Below, in pieces: positions 59,294-64,000 of a DNA stretch of 64,000 nucleotides. Under the pieces are notes generated by a model. The model had not been told where the DNA came from. It worked only from the letters and a program-made list of their open reading frames with translations, and did not search any database. Position numbers and translations under genes: made by a program. Within the stretch, counting starts at the first letter, position 1; every line of letters begins with the position of its first letter. Origin of the DNA: Caldilineaceae bacterium (GTDB lineage Bacteria > Chloroflexota > Anaerolineae > Caldilineales > Caldilineaceae); contig JALHQH010000002.1 in the NCBI GenBank assembly GCA_022842065.1, positions 344,199-408,198 on the forward strand, given 5' to 3'.

Positions 59294-60309
59294 AACGAAT
59301 TGGCATACTCGGCCCCGGCGCAATTGCGCAACTACATCTGGCTTGCTGGCAACGGCTACCAGTCGAAATTGCGGCCCATTATGATCTACGCCCAGAGATG
59401 GCAGAACGGGCCGCCGCCGAATATGGCGGCAAAGCCTATACCGACTTAAATGAATTTTTCGCAGCCGTCGATGTTGTCGACATTTGCACCCCGGCGGCGG
59501 CCCACAAAGTGAATATTCTTGCCGCGGTCGCCGCCGGCAAACCAACGATCTGCGAAAAGCCGCTGGCGCGCCACCTGGCCGACTGTGAGGAGATCGTTGC
59601 GGCGGTGGAAGCGAGCGGCGTTCCCGTTTTTGTGGCCCATGTGGTGCGCTTCTTTCCCGAATTCAAAGCGGCCAAAGGAGCAATTGACAATGGGGCCATC
59701 GGCAAACCCGGGGTGATCCGCACGATCCGCGCCGGGGCTTTTCCGCGCACGCTTGGCAGCTTCTATGGTGACTTTGCTAAGAGTGGCGGCGTGGTGCTCG
59801 ATGTGTCGATCCATGATATCGACTTCCAACGCTGGTGCATGGGCGAGGTAGAGCGGGTTTTTGCGCGTGGCCTCACCTTTGCCAACGAGCCGGAACGGGA
59901 TCATGCGCTGATCACCTTGCGTTTTGCCAATGGCGGCGTTGGCCATATTGAGGCCAGTTGGGCCAGCCCGCCCGGTCAATGGCGCACAGCCTTGGAGATT
60001 GCCGGCGACGCCGGCATGGTCGAGTGGAATTCAGAAGGCGAAGCGCCGATTACCCAGATCGTGATCAACGAAGCGGGGAATGGCAAGGTGCGCAGCACCC
60101 TCAGCCCGCTCGGCGACGACATCCACCCCTATCAGGCCGAATTGGCCCATTTTCTCGACTGCCTGGAAACGGGGGCAACGCCAATGGTCACCGTGCGTGA
60201 GGCGATGATGGATGTCAAGGTGGCGTTGGCGGCGATTGAATCAATCCGCAGCGGCAAAGCAATTACCATTGCCGAATTTACGGCAGAAACCGCAAAGGTG
60301 AGCGCATGA
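59290..60309 (+). CDS. Gfo/Idh/MocA-family oxidoreductase
   Basis: 339 residues. ILGPGAIAQLHL (4-15) is the NAD-binding loop and TICEKPLARHLADC carries the canonical EKP lysine; GGVVLDVSIHDIDFQRWCMG has the catalytic His region. It overlaps its neighbours by 4 bp on both sides, so it is part of a tightly coupled operon. The substrate is probably a sugar or inositol derivative. Confidence 0.9.
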   Translation: MKRIGILGPGAIAQLHLACWQRLPVEIAAHYDLRPEMAERAAAEYGGKAYTDLNEFFAAVDVVDICTPAAAHKVNILAAVAAGKPTICEKPLARHLADCEEIVAAVEASGVPVFVAHVVRFFPEFKAAKGAIDNGAIGKPGVIRTIRAGAFPRTLGSFYGDFAKSGGVVLDVSIHDIDFQRWCMGEVERVFARGLTFANEPERDHALITLRFANGGVGHIEASWASPPGQWRTALEIAGDAGMVEWNSEGEAPITQIVINEAGNGKVRSTLSPLGDDIHPYQAELAHFLDCLETGATPMVTVREAMMDVKVALAAIESIRSGKAITIAEFTAETAKVSA

Positions 60310-61307
60310 GCAACGACACCATCAAAATCGGCATGATGAGCTTTGCCCACGGCCATGCCAACAGCTATGCGAACTGTCTACAACAGTTACCCGGCGTGAC
60401 CCTGGCGGCGATCTATGACGACAACGCTGAGCGCGGTCAAAAAGCGGCGGAACGCTATGGGGTGCCCTTTACCACCGACACGACGACCTTATTTGCCGCT
60501 GGGCTGGATGCAGTGATCATCTGCTCCGAAAATGCCAAACATCGCCCGATGGTCGAAGCGGCGGCTGGCAAGGTGGGTTATATCCTCTGTGAAAAGCCGA
60601 TTGCCAGCACCGCCGCCGATGGCCAGGCGATCATCGACAGCTGTGCGCAGACCAATACCAAATTGCAAATTGCCTTTCCGGTCCGCTTTTCGCCGCCGGT
60701 CCAGTGGCTCAAAACCAAGCTGGCGAGTGGTGAACTGGGCAAGGTCTATGCGGTGCAGACCACCAATCATGGCTCGATGCCCGGCGGTTGGTTTATTGAC
60801 AAAGCGCTAGCCGGCGGTGGCGCGGTGATCGATCATACCGTGCATGTCATCGATCTGCTGCGCTGGTTTTGGGGCACGGAAGTCACCGAAGTCTACGCCG
60901 AGGTGGGCCACGAATTGCTGCACCCCGGTTTAGGGATCGACGACGTTGGACTGCTCTCCTTTACCCTGGCCAATGGCATCTATGGCACGCTCGACACCAG
61001 TTGGTCGCGCCCGTCCAGTTACACCACCTGGGGTGATGTGAAGATCGAGGTAACCGCCGAAAAGGGGGTCATCTTTGTCGATGCTTTCCGCCAACATCTC
61101 GCCGTCAGCTCGAACAAGGTCGGCAAAACCCAGTGGCAGAACTGGGGCAGCAACATGGACCTGGGCCTTGTGCGCGATTTTGTCGAAATGATCCGCAACG
61201 GTGCTGCACCATCGGTCACAGGTGAAGATGGCTTGCGTGCGCTAGAAGTGGCGTTAGCAGCGTATGCATCCGCCGAACGCGGGCAACCGGTCACGCTTGG
61301 CGGCTAA
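60306..61307 (+). CDS. Gfo/Idh/MocA-family oxidoreductase
   Basis: 333 residues starting at an ATG that overlaps the previous stop. MMSFAHGHANSYANCL replaces the usual G-x-G-x-x-G loop near the start, while ILCEKPIASTAADG (EKP motif) and GGGAVIDHTVHVIDLLRWFWG are intact. The altered N-terminal loop (F-A-H-G-H) is seen in a subset of this family that acts with sugar isomerases. Three oxidoreductases in one operon suggest sequential oxidations or a redox isomerisation. Confidence 0.88.
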   Translation: MSNDTIKIGMMSFAHGHANSYANCLQQLPGVTLAAIYDDNAERGQKAAERYGVPFTTDTTTLFAAGLDAVIICSENAKHRPMVEAAAGKVGYILCEKPIASTAADGQAIIDSCAQTNTKLQIAFPVRFSPPVQWLKTKLASGELGKVYAVQTTNHGSMPGGWFIDKALAGGGAVIDHTVHVIDLLRWFWGTEVTEVYAEVGHELLHPGLGIDDVGLLSFTLANGIYGTLDTSWSRPSSYTTWGDVKIEVTAEKGVIFVDAFRQHLAVSSNKVGKTQWQNWGSNMDLGLVRDFVEMIRNGAAPSVTGEDGLRALEVALAAYASAERGQPVTLGG

Positions 61308-61347
61308 AGTACACTGTCAGCTAAGTTCTGCTGGATTAAAAGCAGCG

Positions 61348-61522
61348 TTCGTCCCAGCGGGACGGTTGACCTTATAGACAAAGCAAATAGAGTTGACACA
61401 AAGCGGGCTGCGCATCAGGGGATGCGCAGTACACGATTGTGCCAGGTTTGATTGTGTTATCTATTAGGCCGGAAATATCATGATTTTCTTGCACTAAGGT
61501 CAACCGTCCCGCTGGGACGAAA
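61348..61522. repeat. Inverted repeat with 27-bp arms
   Basis: Perfect arms at 61348-61374 and 61496-61522 enclose 121 nt that hold a smaller GCTGCGCATC/GATGCGCAG hairpin. This MITE-like unit fills most of the 278-bp gap 61308-61585; no gene is visible there. Confidence 0.7.
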
Positions 61523-61585
61523 AACCCATCAAAATATATTTTACAAAACAGTACTTGCAGTGTCGGAACAAACACGCGGCGAAGC

Positions 61586-62056
61586 ATGGACCAAACAACC
61601 GTCATCCTGATCACTGGTCACCCTGCCACAGGGAAAACCACGCTGGCGCACCACTTGGCGTCAGCATTGCACTTGCCGCTGCTCTACCGTGACGGGTTGA
61701 AAGAAACGTTGGCCGATACCCTGGGCTGGTCAACCGAAGAATGGTCACTAAAACTGGGGGCGGCGACGTGGGAGTTGCTCTATCATTTGGTGGAAACCCT
61801 ATTACGGGCCAATGTCAGCCATATTGTCGAGAGCAACTTCAGTCCAACGCATGCGACAGGATGCTGGCAACAGTTAGCGGAACGCTATGGGCTGCGGATC
61901 ATCCAACTGCGCTGTGAAGCTGATCCGGCGCTGGTGATCGAGCACTTTCATACACGGGTTGCAAAAGGGGAACGGCATCCCATCCATCGGTATGCCGAGG
62001 ATACAGCCGACTATCACAACTCAATCAACCGTAGTGCAGCTACAGAAATTATTTGA
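61586..62056 (+). CDS. P-loop kinase-like protein
   Basis: 156 residues. Walker A GHPATGKTT (11-19) and a lid-type basic segment (HTRVAKGERHPIHR) fit small AAA/zeta-type or gluconate-kinase-like phosphotransferases. The middle VSHIVESNFSP resembles the Walker B strand of that group. The C-terminus after HPIHR is short compared with relatives, so truncation is possible. In the sugar operon a carbohydrate or nucleoside kinase role is conceivable but unproven. Confidence 0.65.
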   Translation: MDQTTVILITGHPATGKTTLAHHLASALHLPLLYRDGLKETLADTLGWSTEEWSLKLGAATWELLYHLVETLLRANVSHIVESNFSPTHATGCWQQLAERYGLRIIQLRCEADPALVIEHFHTRVAKGERHPIHRYAEDTADYHNSINRSAATEII

Positions 62057-62071
62057 ATCGAAAGGACCATC

Positions 62072-62926
62072 ATGACCACACCAACACTACGCCTCGGCAC
62101 TTCCTCCTATTCGTATTGGCACTTTACACCAGAGAAGACCCCCCTTGAAACCGTCTTTGCCGCGGCCCATGAACTTGGCCTCAACGGCGTTGAAATTTTG
62201 CACCAGCAGTTGCGCAGCGAGGATAACAGCTATCTCCAATCGCTCAAGCGCCAAGCCTTTCACCTGGGGCTTGACCTCTACAATTTGAGCATTCACCAGG
62301 ATTTTGTCTGGGAAAGCGCCGAGGAGCGGCAACAACACATCGACCATACCCTCCATTGCATCGACCTGGCCCACGAATTGGGCATCGGTTCGATCCGCGT
62401 TAACTCGGGCGGTTGGCGCAAGACCGGCAGCTTTGACGATCTGATCCAGGCCAAGGGCTGGGTCGAGCCGTGGAATGGTTACACCAAAGCGGATGGGATG
62501 AAGTGGTGCATTGATGCCATCCACGCCTGTCTGCCGCACGCCGAAAAACGCGGGGTCATGCTCTTGCTCGAAAATCACTGGGGGCTCACCACCTTCGCCG
62601 CCGATATGGCCCAGATCATTGAAACGGTCGATTCGCCTTGGTTCAAAGCAATCCTTGACATGGGCAACTTCATTTTCGAGGAAGACATGTACAAAGCGAT
62701 GGAACGAATCGCGCCCCATGTCTGGCTGGCTCACGCCAAGACTTACCCTGGTGGTGGCAGTTGGTACACGCTTGATCTCGATTATGCACGGATCTGCAAA
62801 ACTTTGCTGGCCAACGGCTTTCAGGGCTATATTTCCATCGAGATGGAAGGGCAGGAAGCAGCGACCACTGCCATGCCCAAGAGTGTAACCTTATTACGTG
62901 AAGCATGGACAGAGGCGACCACATGA
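62072..62926 (+). CDS. Sugar phosphate isomerase/epimerase (AP endonuclease 2-like TIM barrel)
   Basis: 284 residues with AAGGA before the ATG. Metal-ligand strands typical of the xylose-isomerase-like barrel are present: LLLENHWG (Glu), ILDMGNF (Asp), VWLAHAKTY (His), and ISIEMEG (Glu at the end). It likely interconverts a keto-sugar or inosose. The stop overlaps the next start by ATGA. Confidence 0.88.
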   Translation: MTTPTLRLGTSSYSYWHFTPEKTPLETVFAAAHELGLNGVEILHQQLRSEDNSYLQSLKRQAFHLGLDLYNLSIHQDFVWESAEERQQHIDHTLHCIDLAHELGIGSIRVNSGGWRKTGSFDDLIQAKGWVEPWNGYTKADGMKWCIDAIHACLPHAEKRGVMLLLENHWGLTTFAADMAQIIETVDSPWFKAILDMGNFIFEEDMYKAMERIAPHVWLAHAKTYPGGGSWYTLDLDYARICKTLLANGFQGYISIEMEGQEAATTAMPKSVTLLREAWTEATT

Positions 62927-64000
62927 GAGTAATTCTCCTCGCGGCAGGTGCGCAACAACAGGAAAGTGAACGGCCGTGGGTGCTGCAACAGCTGGGGGAA
63001 CGGGCAATGATCGACTATGTCGTCGATCTAGCGCGCCCTTTTGTCGATCCGGCCGAAATGGTAATTGTGGTCAGCGCCAATGATAATGCCGTGGTCGAAC
63101 ATTTAGGACGCACCTTTCCAGGCCGCGCATTTTGTTATGTAGAACAAAGTAAACCTCAGGGCACCGGCCACGCGGTACTACAGGCGCGCCGTGTGTTGGG
63201 TGACTATGCCGGCCCAGTCCTAATTCTCTATAGCGACACCGCGTTGCTCAACCATGCCTCGTTGCTGGGCCTGATCAACCGCCACCAACTCAAACAGGCG
63301 GGCTTCACCTTGTTGACGGCGCGCAGTGACCAAAACTTACCCTATGGACGCATTGTCCGCGATGCGCAAGGCCGAATTCTCGATGTGGTTGAAGCCGTGG
63401 AGGCGACCGCCCACGAGCGCAGCATTAAAGAACTGAACGTCGGGGCTTATGTGGCGGAGACAACCGCACTTTGGCGCGCATTGGAACAGCTAGCCAATGG
63501 ACAGCACACCGAGAATGTGCCGTTGACCGCCGGTGTCCGCCCGATTTTGCGCGCCGGCTTTGGCGTAGAAAGCTATCAGATCCTCGACGAAGATGAGCTA
63601 TTGGGCATCAACTCGGCGGAAAATCTAGCCGAGGCGACCTTTATCTTGCAAAAGCGCCAACTCCAGCCGCGCCGCGAGAGCGAACAGAATGTGATTCGTT
63701 TTGGCACCGGCGGCTGGCGCGCCCTGATCGGTGAAGCTTTTACACTGGACAATGTACGCCGCCTCTGCCAAGCGCTGGCGAATGAGGTTATCCGCCAAAA
63801 CCGGGAGGCAGCCGGCGTGATCATCGGCTATGACCGGCGCTTTCTCAGTGACACTGCCGCCGAAGTCGCCGCCGAGGTCTTTGCCGGCAACAACATTGGG
63901 GTAAAGTTCCAGCGTGGCGACACGCCGACCCCACTTATCACCTATGCCACGGCCAAAGAACAGGCGGCCTATGGCTTAATCTTTACGGCGAGCCACAATC
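62923..64000 (+). CDS. Nucleotidyltransferase-phosphoglucomutase fusion (partial)
   Basis: The 359 codons present run past the window edge. Residues 1-240 have a GlmU/RfbA-like nucleotidyltransferase fold (MRVILLAAG at the start; QSKPQGTGHAVLQAR), but the expected G-x-G-T-R-x-x-x-x-x-P-K loop reads GAQQQESERPW, losing both the GTR and the lysine. Residues from about 250 on are a phosphohexomutase domain (VIRFGTGGWRALIGE), ending at the phosphoserine loop TASHN. The mutase half should be active; the first half may bind sugar nucleotides without making them. It closes the coupled sugar operon. Confidence 0.8.
   Translation, partial: MRVILLAAGAQQQESERPWVLQQLGERAMIDYVVDLARPFVDPAEMVIVVSANDNAVVEHLGRTFPGRAFCYVEQSKPQGTGHAVLQARRVLGDYAGPVLILYSDTALLNHASLLGLINRHQLKQAGFTLLTARSDQNLPYGRIVRDAQGRILDVVEAVEATAHERSIKELNVGAYVAETTALWRALEQLANGQHTENVPLTAGVRPILRAGFGVESYQILDEDELLGINSAENLAEATFILQKRQLQPRRESEQNVIRFGTGGWRALIGEAFTLDNVRRLCQALANEVIRQNREAAGVIIGYDRRFLSDTAAEVAAEVFAGNNIGVKFQRGDTPTPLITYATAKEQAAYGLIFTASHN

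Noticed and set aside
1..64000. CRISPR array
   Set aside because: The short repeats found are 7-8 bp tandem units or inverted repeats; no 23-40 bp direct repeats with regular spacers were seen.
1..64000. tRNA or rRNA genes
   Set aside because: No cloverleaf with a TTC-containing T-arm or rRNA-like segment was recognised on either strand; a covariance search could still find one.

Overview
The window looks like a chromosomal segment from a free-living, probably filamentous bacterium, best matched by Chloroflexota of the Anaerolineae/Caldilineae type. The reasons are indirect: very large SdrD/DUF11-type secreted proteins with Pro-Thr linkers, the recurring secreted-protein motif (V/I)(F/Y)LPL(V/I), CHAT proteases fused to formylglycine-generating-enzyme (FGE) folds, several Gfo/Idh/MocA oxidoreductases beside sugar isomerases, and a lipoprotein-type solute-binding ABC system. 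There is no rRNA or tRNA, so the assignment rests on gene content only.

Layout. 1-8,000: the 3' end of a malic enzyme, two hypotheticals, then a threonine-synthase-like gene, an ABC-2 exporter pair and a second PLP enzyme. 8,000-25,500: a sulfotransferase/sulfatase-fold fusion, three giant secreted SdrD/DUF11 proteins, an RraA-family aldolase and a subtilase. 26,000-38,100: a CHAT-FGE protein, xseA, another secreted protein, an enolase-superfamily enzyme, an FAD oxidoreductase, an SDR, and two copies of a small cassette pairing a DUF5678-like protein with a retropepsin-like protease. 38,200-42,800 (minus strand): a complete diversity-generating retroelement (DGR). 42,900-44,250: mutY and a zinc-ribbon protein. 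44,500-54,900: a ROK regulator and an oligopeptide/sugar-type ABC transporter operon interrupted by an IscB element with its predicted omega-RNA and by a BrnT/BrnA-like toxin-antitoxin pair. 55,000-64,000: an MFS transporter and a sugar or polyol catabolic cluster ending in a nucleotidyltransferase-phosphoglucomutase fusion that runs off the window.

The main system is the DGR. A CHAT-protease/TM/FGE target gene ends in a 121-nt variable repeat (VR, 40309-40429). It is followed by a reverse transcriptase (39000-40058), an Avd-type accessory protein (38653-39003) that overlaps it by ATGA, and a 122-nt template repeat (TR, 38425-38546). In the coding sense TR and VR differ at 16 positions plus one deleted base, and every difference falls on an adenine of the TR, which is the mark of adenine-directed mutagenic retrohoming. 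The deletion frameshifts the current target allele just before its conserved C-terminus, so the window seems to show an out-of-frame product of the diversifier.

A second theme is repeat-driven gene remodelling. Perfect palindromes with 17-35 bp arms and unrelated sequences punctuate the intergenic spaces. A 123-bp inverted-repeat element sits in frame inside a hypothetical gene, flanked by a 9-bp target duplication. Short 7-8 bp tandem repeats form leaders and, in one case, the linker that joins two genes.
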